Positions 33,395 through 44,139 of a stretch of DNA of 64,000 nucleotides are shown in pieces. The notes below the pieces were generated by a model, which saw only the letters and a program-made list of their open reading frames with translations, ran no database searches and was not told the DNA's origin. Every line of letters begins with the position of its first letter. Position 1 is the first letter of the stretch. Made by a program: the position numbers and the translations under genes. Source of the stretch: Ascaphus truei (Eukaryota > Chordata > Amphibia > Anura > Ascaphidae); assembly GCA_036426205.1 (NCBI GenBank), contig CM071568.1, forward strand, positions 233,326,530 through 233,390,529. Direction: 5' to 3'.

Positions 33395-33705
33395 TTATTT
33401 ATTTAATATAAATTTCTTTCATGGTGTAGATGTGCAGAGGTCTCCGGAGCTGAACCGCGTTGGTTTTATGTCCGGGACCCCTGCTTCCCGAGATACAGGC
33501 ACTTTATGGGATGCCGGTATCTCCTATGCAAAGAAATGTCCCGGTTTCGTGACGCGGGACATTTCAATGCAGAGGGATAGCGGCACCCCATAAAGGGGCC
33601 TGTATCTTGGGAAGCAGGGGGTCCCTGGACCTGAAACCAACGCGGTTCGCTCGGAGACCCCCTGCACATCTACACTATGAAAGAAATTTATATTAAAAAC
33701 ATTTT
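33395..33705. repeat. palindromic dispersed element, copy 1
   Basis: 'tttctttcatggtgtagatg' and 'gagctgaaccgcgttggttt' at the left recur inverted at the right ('aaaccaacgcggttcgctc', 'catctacactatgaaagaaa'), giving a long foldback. Relatives are at 35925-36200, 40890-41160 and 50830-51165, each with 'gctgaac' plus 'ggggacccctgcttcc'-like words. Confidence 0.8.
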
Positions 33706-34142
33706 AATAAACATCAATACATTGCCCCCTCCCACCCCCCCCCCCCCCCTGCCCAAACCCATACAGTACAGTAATGGGCAAAATAACTATTATCCAGATA
33801 TGGATAATAGATTATTTGCCCATTATTAAACACTGCATTAGCATACATAAATAAAGTAAATAAATACAGTTATATTTACCACAACAGCAGGTCCCTCTGT
33901 CCTCCATAGCAAGAAAGCATATATACATAATAAAGACATTCTAATGGCCCCTAACGCCTTAATCACCTTAGGGGTTACTAACCGCTATAGTCATTAAGGG
34001 GTTAACCCACCCTGAACCGATACAAACCCAGGAGGCCTAAGCACCCACCCCTGACTGACTATACCCACCTTGTACCCATTGAGTAGTATAGTGTTACATC
34101 ATACCCATATAATAATAATATGGTCATGATAAGCCTCTATAG

Positions 34143-34715
34143 CAGCATTTCCCAAATGGTGGGTCGCGACCCGGCACTGGGCCACGGAAGCAAAATTGCC
34201 GGGTCGCAGTGAGGCTGGCCGCGCGGTGTCCCCCCCTCTCCTTGCGGTGGCCCGGTGCTGAAGTGGTGCAGGCTGCCAACACCATGCTCTGCCACCCACA
34301 GGACATGCCACCGACCAGTGACATGCTCCACCGCCCACAGGACACACTCCACCGCCCACAGGACACGATGACCTGGTGTAGGTAGGAAGTGGTAGCAGGG
34401 GTGCACCCGCCGGGGGATGTGTTGTACCTGTGCCGCCTGTTCTGGCGCTCCCTTCCCCCCGGTCCACTTGGTGCGGGAGATGGGCGTGGGTGCGGGAGAT
34501 GGGCACGAAGTGGTGGCTACGTGGTCGCTGGTGGGCTGGGGGAGGCGGGGAGCCCCCTGGTCGGATCGCGGCCTTTCCTCTCTCCCCCGCCCCCTCTCTA
34601 GTCACTCACATCCGTCGCTGCCTCTGTAATCCACTGTGTGTGAATCTGTGTGTGTGTGTGTGTCTGTATCAGTGGCTGTGTGTGTGTGTATAAGGGAGAG
34701 TGTGTGTATCAGTGG

Positions 34716-34759
<44 letters not shown>

Positions 34760-34878
34760 CAGTGGCTGTGTGTGTGTGTATAGGGGAGTGTGTGTGTATC
34801 AGTGGGTGTGGGTGTGTGTATAGGGGAGAGTGTGTGTGTATCAGTGGCTGTGTGTGTGTGTATAGGGGAGTGTGTGTA
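34143..34878. mobile_element. hAT element left part (broken copy)
   Basis: Starts CAGCATTTCCCAAA after the octamer CTCTATAG and runs into GT-rich repeats, where the tandem-duplication junction cuts it. The full-length counterpart is at 36640-38096. Confidence 0.8.
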
Positions 34879-35410
34879 CTTGACGAACGGTATAAATCGG
34901 AATTGTGAGGATTTATTGGTCTTTTGTTTCTCTTTACTTTATAATTACAATCGGGTGTTACATTTCACATTTTGATACTCGAAACTTGTTGTACGTATGT
35001 TGTTCATTACACAGTACAGCTTATTTCGTTCAAAGTAATAGGGTAAATTATATTAAAATGGCATAAACAACACATGATTATGACAAAAACAATTAACTTG
35101 TTCCAAAACATGACATCACTGTTTTTAAAACAGAAAAGATCCCAGCTTAATATTGACCAGAAGATAACACACAAAAAACTGGAGGCTTCATGTGTCAGAA
35201 AAAAACACATCCAATTACACATGACATGTAATGAGCACAAGCAATGTGGTAACCAAAAGTCACTAAATATATACAAAAATATATATATAGTCATTTGGCG
35301 TACCAGGGTTAGTAAGCAAAGTTAAACAAATGTACTCCCTAAAAAATAACAAGGTTCATAATACACCAACACACACACACACCACACATTCATACAAACA
35401 TACATATAAA

Positions 35411-35565
35411 CAGTGGTCGACAAATCACCAAAAAATTACTCGCCGAACAAAAAAAATCTACTCGCCACCTAGTACCACCGTGTGCTGCTTGGGCCAATAG
35501 GAGCTCGCCACAATGTTAAATCCACTCGCCCGGGGCGTGCAGATGTATAGGTTTGTCGAACACTG
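35411..35565. mobile_element. hAT MITE, copy 2 (duplicated block)
   Basis: Same element and same CATATAAA target duplication as at 32892-33048, with a few single-base losses. Confidence 0.88.
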
Positions 35566-36639
35566 CATATAAATATATATATAAATATACTGTATATATA
35601 AAAAACACACATATATACAAATGTAATATATAGTATATATCCACACATATATACATATACACTATGGGCCTCATTCAGAGAAGGTTGATAAAAATTATCG
35701 CCAGGGCATTTAAAATGACGTTTTTTTGGGCGTTGCTATCACGGTATTCAGAAAGCCTCGATTACTGTGATAGCAAAATTCCCAAAACGGGCGAGAGTTG
35801 TGCCAGCGAGAGAACGAGCCTCTAAAAAGGCCTAAACCGGCGATTTATTTTGCTGCAGAGGGAGCGGCTCTGAGAGAGCCGCTCTTCACAGCGGAATGTC
35901 GCCCGAAAATTATTTATTTTAATATAAATTTCTTTCATGGTGTAGATGTGCAGAGGTCTCCGGAGCTGAACCGCGTTGGTTTTATGTCCGGGGACCCTGC
36001 TCCCGAGATACAGGCACCTTTATGGGATGCGGTATCTCCTATGCAAAGAAATGTCCCGTTTCGTGACGCGGGACATTTCAATGCAGAGGGATAGCGGCAC
36101 CCATAAAGGGGCCTGTATTGGGAAGCAGGGGGTCGGACCTGAACCAAGCGGTTAGCTCGGAGACCCCCTGCACATCTACACTATGAAAAGAATTTATATT
36201 AAAAAAACATTTTAATAAACATCAATACATGCCCCCTCCCACCCCCCCCCCCCCTGCCCAAACCCATACAGTACAGTAATGGGCAAAATAACTATTATCA
36301 GATATGGGTAATAGATTATTTGCCATTATTAAACAATGCATTAGCATACAAATAAAGTAAAGTAAAAAATACAGTTAATACCACAACAGCAGGTCCTCTG
36401 TCCTCCATAGCAAGAAAGCATATATACATAATAAAGACATTCTAATGGCCCCTAACGCCTTAATCACCTTAGGGGGTACAAACCGCTATTAGTCATTAGG
36501 GGTTAACCCACCCGAACCGATACAAACCCGGAGGCCTAAGCCACCACCCCTGACTGACTATACCCACCTTGTACATTGAGTAGTATAGTGTTACATCATA
36601 CCCATATAATAATAATATGGTCATGATAAGCCTCTATAG

Positions 36640-37589
36640 CAGCATTTCCCAAATGGTGGGTCGCGACCCGGCACTGGCCACGAAGCAAAATTGCCGGGTC
36701 GCAGTGAGGTGGCCGCGGGGTGTCCCCCCCTCTCCTTGGGTGGCCCCGGTGTGTGAAGTGGTGCAGGCTGCCAACACCATGCTCTGCCACCCACAGGATG
36801 CCACGACCGTGACATGCTCCACCGCGCCACAGGACACACTCCACCGCCCACAGGACACGATGACCTGTTGTAGGTAGGAAGTGGTAGCAGGGGTGCACCC
36901 GCGGGGGATTGTTGTACCTGTGCCGCCTGTTCTGGCGCTCCCTTCCCCCCGGTCCACTGGTGGGGAGATGGGCGTGGTGTGCGGGAGATGGGCACGAAGT
37001 GGTGGCTACGTGGTCGCTGTGGGCTGGGGGAGGCGGGGAGCCCCCCGGTGGATGCGGCCTTTCCTCTCCCCCGCCCCCTCTCTAGTCACTCACATCCGTC
37101 GTGCCTCTGTAATCCACTGTGTGTGAATCGTGTGTGTTGTGTGTGTGTCTGTAATCAGTGGCTGTGTGTGTGTGTATAAGGGAGAGTGTTGTGTATCAGT
37201 GGCTGTGTGTGTGTGTGTGTGTGTGGTGTGTGGTGTGGGTGTGTGTATCAGTGTTGTGTGTGTGTGTATAGGGGAGTTGTGTGTGTATCAGGGTGTGGGT
37301 GTGGGTATAGGGGAGATGTGTGTGTGTATCAGTGGCTGTGGTGTGTGGTATGGGGGAGTGAGTGTGAGTGTGTGTTGTTGTGTGTGTGTGTGTGTGGGTG
37401 TGTGTGTGTGTGTGTGTGTGTATCAGTGGCTGTGTGTGTGTATAGGGGAGTGTGTGTGTGTGTGTGTGTGTATAGGGGAGAGTGTGTGTGTGTATCAGTG
37501 GGTGTGTGTGTATAGGGGAGTGTGTGTGTGTGTGTGTATGTGTGTATAGGGGAGAGTGTGTGTATCAGTGGCTGTGTGTGTATAGGGGA

Positions 37590-37621
<32 letters not shown>

Positions 37622-38096
37622 ATCAGTGGCTGTGTGTATGTGTGTGTGTATGTATCAGTGGCTGTGTGTGTGTGTGTAAGTATCAGTGGCTGTGTGTGTG
37701 TATATATCAGTGTGTGTGTGCGTGTGTATATATATATATCAGTGTGTGTGTGTGTATATCAGTGGCTGTGTGTGTGTCTGTGCAGGCCAGCAGTGTCTGT
37801 GTCTGTTCAGATCTAGCTGTGTGGGTGTCTGTGCGTGTTAAGTGTCTGTGTTGGTCTGTCTGTGTGAGTGTCTGTAGGTCAGTGACTGTGTGCATCTGTG
37901 CAGGTCAGAGAGAGAATGGGGGGGTGGGGAAGAGACAGAATAGAGGGGATTGGGAGAATATATGAAATCTGTATAGACATTCATAACTGCTTTATTTTAC
38001 CTATAGGCCAGTATAGGTGATAAATTTTTTAGTGGATCACGAAGGAGAAGTTCAAAAATAACCGGGTCACGGAAAAAAAAAGTTTGGGAAACACTG
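36640..38096. mobile_element. non-autonomous hAT element, 1.46 kb, 8-bp duplication
   Basis: Left end CAGCATTTCCCAAAT, right end read on the minus strand CAGTGTTTCCCAAACT. The direct octamer CTCTATAG flanks both sides (36632-36639 and 38097-38104). Both ends continue with 'gggtcgcgacccgg' / 'ccgggtcacgg'. The interior is GC-rich, then about 650 bp of GT-dominated repeats (37130-37790). No transposase. Confidence 0.9.
37130..37800. repeat. GT-rich minisatellite ('atcagtggctgtgtgtg')
   Basis: Alternating units of 'tatcagtggctg', (TG)n and 'tataggggag'. The shorter first copy is at 34640-34876. Long open frames rich in C and V here are artefacts of the TG repeat. Confidence 0.95.
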
Positions 38097-38164
38097 CTCT
38101 ATAGCACTCAGTGGGCACCCTAATTACAATACATTAATACACAAGACACACAATAATAACATGG

Positions 38165-38455
38165 AATGGACCCCTGGCCTCCTCACGCAGTCCAGGATCG
38201 AGTTTGAGCAGCTTTGTGCGCCCTTCCCGCGTCCGGGATGCAAATATTTGAGCCTGAGGAAGTCGATGTGTCGACGAAACGCGTTGCTCTAAACCACCAG
38301 AAGATTTTGACCTAAGGAGGCTTCCGCAGTCAGACCGTGGAGCAGTGTTTGCAGCCCAGCAGGATAGTTTTTCTTCCTGCATCCTGGACGCGGGAAGGGC
38401 GCACAAAGCTGCTCAAACTCGATCCTGGACTGCGTGAGGAGGCCAGGGGTCCATT
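38165..38455. repeat. hairpin element: 78-bp arms around a hammerhead-like loop
   Basis: 38165-38242 is the exact-register reverse complement of 38378-38455 with about one mismatch. The 135-nt loop carries the hammerhead-like motif at 38247-38293. Transcribed RNA would fold with a 78-bp stem presenting the ribozyme at its tip. Confidence 0.93.
38247..38293 (+). ncRNA. hammerhead-type ribozyme candidate (best copy)
   Basis: Seen: stem I 5' strand TTTGAGC, core CTGAGGA (38254-38260; fits CTGANGA, where position 7 is variable), an extra A, stem II GTCGA/TCGAC with TGTG loop, GAA (38276-38278), stem III ACGCGT (38279-38284; palindrome), U at the cleavage position (38285), then GCTCTAAA closing stem I (four pairs, one mismatch, two pairs). 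Known: hammerheads need these invariant bases, and PLE/retrozyme hammerheads often have very short stem III and work better as dimers. Inferred: the palindromic stem III allows intermolecular pairing. Doubts: the extra A before stem II and the cleavage-site U. Confidence 0.55.
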
Positions 38456-38965
38456 CTATATGTATGTGAGTCCCTTTGCTGTTTTAATTAATAAATGCGA
38501 TTTCTTGTGAATATTTAACTGGAACCGTGCCTCACTCGTTTTTCTCATCACCCAACCCCTCCCCCCCCCCCCCCCCACTCATCATAACACCTGGGGGGAG
38601 AGCCTGGCTGACGCCTGGGAGTTAGCACTGATTTTCGTGCTGCCCTGGATACTGGAGAAAACCCCCATTACGTGACGAATAGATGTGGATGGGTTAAATT
38701 TAACCCCAAAGTAACCAATTTCTACACCAGCTCACACAGGGCCGTGTGAGTATAGCCTTATAGATTATATATCATTTCCCCTAACCCTATCAACATACAG
38801 CTATATCTAGCTGGGAGAGGCAAAGCTCACCCTCAAGGAGGTGATCACTAATTGTGGTTGCTTACACATGGCCGTGTAAGTATTATTATATTTACAACCC
38901 GCCCCCCACCTTTGGAACTACTGTCAATATTCATCACCATTATTATTGTATATGTCTTTCTAATC
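38456..38965. other. sequence downstream of hairpin element
   Basis: Contains 'ttaattaataaatgcgattt', a C homopolymer tract (38560-38577) and 'cacagggccgtgtgagtat', repeated as 'cacatggccgtgtaagtat' (38866). Probably the 3' part of the same repeat; no ORF of note. Confidence 0.4.
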
Positions 38966-38969
38966 CCAT

Positions 38970-39634
38970 GCTCCCCCATTGTTTGTTTGTCCCCTTCAAT
39001 CTATCCTAAACGCAGCTGATAGAATAACTTTACTCTCTCCTAAATCTGTCTCAGCTTCTCCCCTGCAGAAATCCCTCTCCTGGCTTCCTATCAAATCCCA
39101 CATCACACACTCAATTCTCCTCCTCACTTTTAAAGCTTTACACTCTTCTGCTTCTCTTTACATCTTAGCCCTAATTTCTCGCTATACACCTTCCTGACTT
39201 TTGCATTCTACTCAGGGATGTCTTCTCTCTACCCTTTTTGTATCAAAAGCCCTCTCCCACCTAAAACCCTTCTCACTGACTGCCCCACACCTTTGGAATG
39301 CCCTTCCCCTCAATATCCGACTAGAACCCTCTCTAAGACCCATTTTAAAACCCACCTCCGTAACGAAGCGTATGGTTAGCTCTCTGGCTGATACTATACA
39401 CCTCATACATCGACCTTAGCCCCTTGTAGATGCACTTCCCAGAGCACTTTCCTACTGTCTTTGCACATTCTTCCTTCTTACCACTTAGATTGTAAGCTCT
39501 TTTGGGCAGGGACGCCATTTCCTACTGTTACTTTTATGTCTGAAGCGCTTATTCCCATTATCTGTTATATTATTATGCCACGTGTATTACTGCAGTGAAA
39601 CACTATGCACATAAATAGCACTATATAAATAAAG

Positions 39635-39665
<31 letters not shown>
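38970..39665 (+). mobile_element. L2-type LINE 3' end with (CA)n tail
   Basis: Two frames (38979-39197, 39201-39419) together encode the end of an L2-type reverse transcriptase: LQSILNAADRITLL, SLSWLPIKSHITHSILLLTFKALH, then KPFSLTAPHLWNALPLNIR. The 3' UTR has 'agattgtaagctcttttggg' and 'ataaatagcactatataaat', then (CA)n at 39638-39664. A frameshift between the two parts and 5' truncation make it inactive. Confidence 0.9.
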
Positions 39666-39666
<1 letters not shown>

Positions 39667-39812
39667 TGTGCACACCTTTATAACATAATTGAGAAACTGC
39701 ATAACCACGTTGCAGCCAGTTAAAGTATTAAAACAGCAATTCCTGCTCTATTCAAAACTGTACTTTAAAACAATATTAAAATAAACAACAAAGAGAAGAA
39801 CAAACTGCACAC

Positions 39813-39898
39813 CTCTTGAGTACACCATCCACATTCTGGACCAAGCGCAAGGCATTTCGTACATGAAGCTGCATATGGTGAGGAACACCTGTTTTCCG
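39813..39898 (-). CDS. itgb8: integrin beta-8, exon encoding start of mature protein and PSI domain
   Basis: 86 nt: two bases completing a codon, then 28 codons from ENRCSSPYAASC through CLALGPECGWCTQE. The cysteine spacing (C-x7-C-x2-C-x6-C-x2-C) is the N-terminal half of the integrin PSI domain and the residues match beta-8 best. Acceptor 'ctgtcttacag|cgg', donor 'gag|gtgtgc'. Exit phase 0 joins the exon at 25664 across a 14.1-kb intron. Entry phase 1 requires an upstream signal-peptide exon, which I could not locate on the minus strand between 39.9 and 64 kb. Confidence 0.95.
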
Positions 39899-40089
39899 CT
39901 GTAAGACAGAAAAGAATATATATGTACATATACAGTACATTGTGACATATCTGTTTATTTGTATTGCCCACCATACCCACACCGAAAAAAAGTAATCTAA
40001 TTTTGCAGTCCTGGATACAAATGTAAACCATATAGCATAATCCCCTGACAAAAAGTTCTGAGTGAAGATCAGACATCTTTATTGTTTTT

Positions 40090-40255
40090 TTTGATAATGC
40101 TTAAGGAGCATATTTTGTTTTTTTGACGAGAGACAAAAATGCATTCGCCGCCCACGTATCAAGGCTTTCTGAATCGCTGTAGGCATTTTTGCCCGATAAC
40201 AGCTAAAAAGCCTCGATAAGTGGGTTATGACGGCTACTAGAATATGCCCCTATGC
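40090..40255. mobile_element. MITE-like repeat, related to 25897-26165
   Basis: The right end 'ggctactagaatatgcccc' is the complement of the start at 25897, and 'gcctcgataagtgggttat' corresponds to the adjoining part. Short non-autonomous element. Confidence 0.5.
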
Positions 40256-40616
40256 ATATTGCGGAGGTGTCCCATTAGAACTGTAATGTTGAATGATCAC
40301 TACACATTTACTGTATATTGGGGTACATGCATTCATGGCAATGCAAGTAAACTCGGAAACGGGTGCGATAACCAATACTGGCACGTTGATGCATGTGTCC
40401 CATAATCTTAAGGTTTATGGAATCTTACAAACACGCGACACCTATTGGGGCTGCTTGGGAAGAAAGTTGAGCTTCTTGATCTTTAATACATTAAATTTTA
40501 GTAGCAGTTCCAGTGCCTGCTCAGAACTGCAGGAGCGAAATGGAAAATTATATTTATTGAAATTGTCCACTCAAGAGAATGCAGTCCATGCCAATTAATC
40601 AATGTTAATCAAGCTA

Positions 40617-40745
40617 CTCCATTTATTTATTATTTATCAAATGTTTTACCAGGAAGTAATACATTAAGAGTTACCTCTCGTTTTCAAGTATGTCCTGGGC
40701 GCAGAGTTATGATGACAAATACATGGTTACAAATACATGGTTACA
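40617..40745. repeat. dispersed repeat, second copy of 5158-5255
   Basis: Shares 'atgttttaccaggaagtaat' and 'cgttttcaagtatgtcctgg' in the same order and orientation. Confidence 0.7.
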
Positions 40746-40889
40746 TTAAGTACCTTTTTCTTTGCATGTTGGAGCCCTTATTGCTAATCAGAGGGGGCAG
40801 GAGATTTGCCTGGCCCATTTATGCCTTGTTTCTACAATGGAACATTAAAGCAGCAGTTTACCGTTCGGCTCGAGCCCACGGACCCATCC

Positions 40890-41165
40890 ACTTTTTTTAA
40901 TGTTTAGAAAGCAGGGGTTCCCTGCAGCTGAACACATTAATTTCAGTTCCAGGGACCCCCATGCTTCCAGAGATACTTACTGTCGCAGTTTCCTATTGGC
41001 CCGCATGACATGGGAGATGTTTAATTCTGCTACGTTTTCCCCTGGGTTGGGACTGTACCTGTGTCACCTTCTCTGGTAAGTATCTCAGAAAGCAGGATGT
41101 CCTCAGAGCCGAAATGAACGGGGCTCAGCTCTGGGGATTCCCTGCTTCCAACATATAAAAAATAA
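40890..41165. repeat. palindromic dispersed element, diverged copy
   Basis: 'agcaggggttccctgcagctg' near the left, and 'ctcagctctggggattccctgcttcc' inverted near the right. Same family as 33395-33705. Confidence 0.6.
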
Positions 41166-41819
41166 AGTGGTAGGGGAGGCAGACAAACACTGTGGGTGGA
41201 ACTTCTCAAATAATTGCCAACCTCATGATCAGCTCTATCTGCCTCCCTCTCCCGCAGAAACTTTTCCCATGTATCTGATGACCATACAGACGGTTATTCT
41301 CTAACCCAAATACAATTTTGTGCACTGTCAATTACCATTTGTAATATGTAATTATGTGCCTATTCCTCTAATACTGTACTGTAGGTCAAATTGGCACGTT
41401 GGTAACAATGTACTAAATATAAATATGCTTACATTCCTCACATGATACACAATGTAGTAACATTGAAGTGCAGTGCTACTAACAAAAAAAATAACAGTAA
41501 TATAGTAATACTTCCTGCAATGATTGTATAATGGTTTCTCTGATATAACTATGGGCCACAGTTAATAAAAGTCTTTGACAGGAGAGATCGAGGACCATAT
41601 TCAATAAATGTTACAAACCTTACTTTGTTTGTATGGGCCTAATCACTTTGCACCACTTAGTGAATATGAACTCAGTAGAACCTAGAAATAGCAGAAAATC
41701 AAGTTTCTGAAAACTAGTGAAATGAAACAACTGCATATGTGTTATATGAGAACTAATTAAATCCGTAAATGTGTCTTTGCTTCACCTTAATAACATCTGA
41801 ACACACACATGCCTTAAAG

Positions 41820-42326
41820 CAGGACAGCACAGCATACTGCATGCAGCCCACCCGGACTTACTGTGCGGCCCACAGGGTCTGGCGGTGGGGTCCGGCGGCT
41901 GCGTGGTGCGGCATTCTCTGTCTTCTCCCCTGAACATTTTACTTTTTCCCCTGCAGGTCCTGAAAAAAATAGCCGCGCAAAGGACACTGCGTTGCCATGA
42001 AAACGGGATGCTATGTGACGTCACGCAGCGTCACGTTGCATGACTCCGTGACGTCACGGCGTCCCCTTGCCATGGCAATGCGGCATCATTTGATGCCGCA
42101 CGCCCATATTTTTGATAGAACTTGCAGGGCAAATAGTAGAATTTTCAGGGGAGAAGACGGAAGAACGCCGCACCACGCCGCAGACCCCGCCGCAGGTAAG
42201 AGTTGTGAAGTGGGCAGGTAAGAGTTGTGAGGGGGAGGAGGGGGGTAATTTTAATTAAAATGCGGCCCAAATCTGCTTTCCTTGGAGCAGTTTGGCCCGT
42301 TTCACTTTATAAGTTGTGCAGGCCTG
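41820..42326. mobile_element. non-autonomous hAT element, 507 bp, 8-bp duplication
   Basis: Direct octamers CCTTAAAG at 41812-41819 and 42327-42334 are identical. Ends are CAGGACAGCAC and, on the minus strand, CAGGCCTGCACA. The GC-rich interior contains 'gtgacgtcacgg' palindromes and short ORFs on both strands without domains. Confidence 0.85.
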
Positions 42327-42339
42327 CCTTAAAGCAACA

Positions 42340-44020
42340 ACCCCTTCCAAGATTTAATCTCACCTGGATAGAGTTGTTTTTTTTTTTTGCAGAGCTGAAC
42401 AATGGATGCTCCCAGCTCTGGGTATCCCATAGTTGCTGTGAAATTAGATCATTTTCAAGATATCCTGAATCTTTAAAAACTTTTTTAAATCCAAGTATGA
42501 CCATGTGTCACCAATTGAACGTCATAATGTCATCTCTCAATGACATTATGGATTTTAACTAGCCACAGGAACAAGGCTTTAATGGGAGATTTAAATTATG
42601 ATTTTACTGGAATCAGGTTTGCCCAGAGCAGGTAGTATCACTCTAGCATCAAGTAAAAAAAATGTGAGCAGCACATCTACAGTATATCAGTATTACCACT
42701 GTTATTATATTAAAGCGGAATAACTAACTGCCTAAAAAACAGTATGAACTTTTACTAAATAGCCTTTAAAATCTCCATGTTTTGGTTCATTTAGCTGCAT
42801 ACTCTGGTATGGCTATTTTTATGTAATGAAGGAAACATACTAGTCTAGTGCTAGTCTTTCTAAGCTGAGGCCCAAAAAAACAATTGCTGCATCCTGTATT
42901 TGGTGCACAAAGGAACATGATCTCAGCTCAAAGAATAAGGGTTCCGGAGTGGAATATAGTAATTGGGTAATTGATGCAGGTGACTCAGGGGTCCACTACC
43001 TCCACTCAACCACCACCAGCTACCTATGAACGTTCTACCCCATAGTCAAAATTAGAGGGTAAGATGGAGCCCTCCCTGAAAATGGTGGGGTCCATCATAA
43101 GGCTGATGAGATTAACCCGCATGAAAAGGCTGGAGTTTTTAGATTTTCAGTCAAGAGGAGCCCGGAGAGTGGGGGCTCAATGTTGGGGAGTCCTCTGGCA
43201 GTGCAGAATCGGTGGAATCCTTGACCCACGTTATCACCGCCAAGGAACTAGCTGAGTTCCTGGAGAGTACCCACTACGGGCAAAGAAATATGAAGGTGCA
43301 GTTGGCCCTCGAGAGGTGGAAGGATGACTCACTCATTCTCCACATATCGCCCGTTTGCCTATTGGGCGATATGTCCTTACTCGCGAGTGTACTTAAAGTG
43401 AGTGTCCTTAAACCGGGGTATGCCTGTTTGGAGGAATACTAGGAGGTTTTGTTTATTTATATATTTTTGATTTTTGTTGGTTATATTTATGTGCTTGCAA
43501 GATCTCCCTGGAGATGACATTGAGCGTTCATATATATCTATGATTTTTGTGACTTCATACACTTCGGAATGCACGCCGCCATTTGCCTGGGTAAACCATC
43601 TGATCTCAGCTAAATGCTATGTAAATGCTCTTAAGATCATGTACTCCTTGATAAAATGCCAGATTAGGCACGAAACTTATTGGAGGACTGTGTGCCTCCT
43701 TTTACGTGGCTGAATAAGCATAATTTATTTTTCATTTTTACACATTCTAGACCTCTGCCTTTCTGGCAGTGCACTGCCTCGCCGGATAATTTTTTCTCAA
43801 TAGCAATGTATTGTCTATAAAATATGCCTTAAGGGAGAACATGCTGCGCTCTCCAGTATTCATGATCTCTATTGTTTCCCATAAAAATTTGATGTATTAT
43901 AGAGGAAACCAGCTGTTCAGGTGCGGTCATAGAAGGAGACATAAGAAATATACCAATTTAAGCCAGAATCAAAGCAAAATAGCTCATTTATAATTATATA
44001 TATAATATAATATAACTATA
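42340..44020. other. intronic or upstream sequence, no gene assigned
   Basis: Mostly AT-rich. At 43064-43442 two overlapping plus-strand frames (one containing TAKELAEFLESTHYGQRN) look compositionally protein-like but match nothing I recognise. They may be a retroelement fragment. Confidence 0.45.
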
Positions 44021-44021
44021 C

Positions 44022-44052
44022 TAGCTGATATACCCGGCGTTGCCCGGGATTT
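44022..44052 (-). mobile_element. possible Helitron 3' terminus (hairpin plus CTAG)
   Basis: On the minus strand a GC-rich hairpin, CCCGGGCAACGCCGGG, is followed ten bases later by CTAG and T. A terminal hairpin about ten bases before CTRR is the Helitron 3' signature. No 5' TC end or Rep/helicase sequence was identified, so this is tentative. Confidence 0.45.
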
Positions 44053-44139
44053 AATTTTCCCGCTCCCCCTCTGTTTCCGCCCCCCCCTTCACAGCTGGGT
44101 TTAACCCCCCCCCCCCACGTTCAGATGTCCGAACCAACC

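Larger units (their letters stand above)
32354..37400. repeat. tandem duplication, period about 2.5 kb
   Basis: The block starting 'acggtataaatcggaattg' at about 32360 restarts at about 34887 and repeats all internal features in order: a 157-bp hAT MITE, AT repeats, a palindromic element, 'gcccctaacgccttaatcac', the left end of a hAT element and GT-rich repeats. The second copy differs chiefly by numerous single-base deletions, in homopolymers and elsewhere, rather than by substitutions. That pattern suggests unpolished long-read gap filling or haplotype duplication in the assembly rather than an old duplication. Confidence 0.9.

Noticed and set aside
33395..33705. Long hairpin as a microRNA precursor
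   Set aside because: Arms are over 100 bp and the sequence is a dispersed repeat; more consistent with a foldback transposon than a miRNA gene.
34636..37965. Cysteine/valine-rich ORFs in the GT repeats
   Set aside because: TGTGTG in any frame encodes C-V; no stop codons occur in the repeat, so the openness is compositional.
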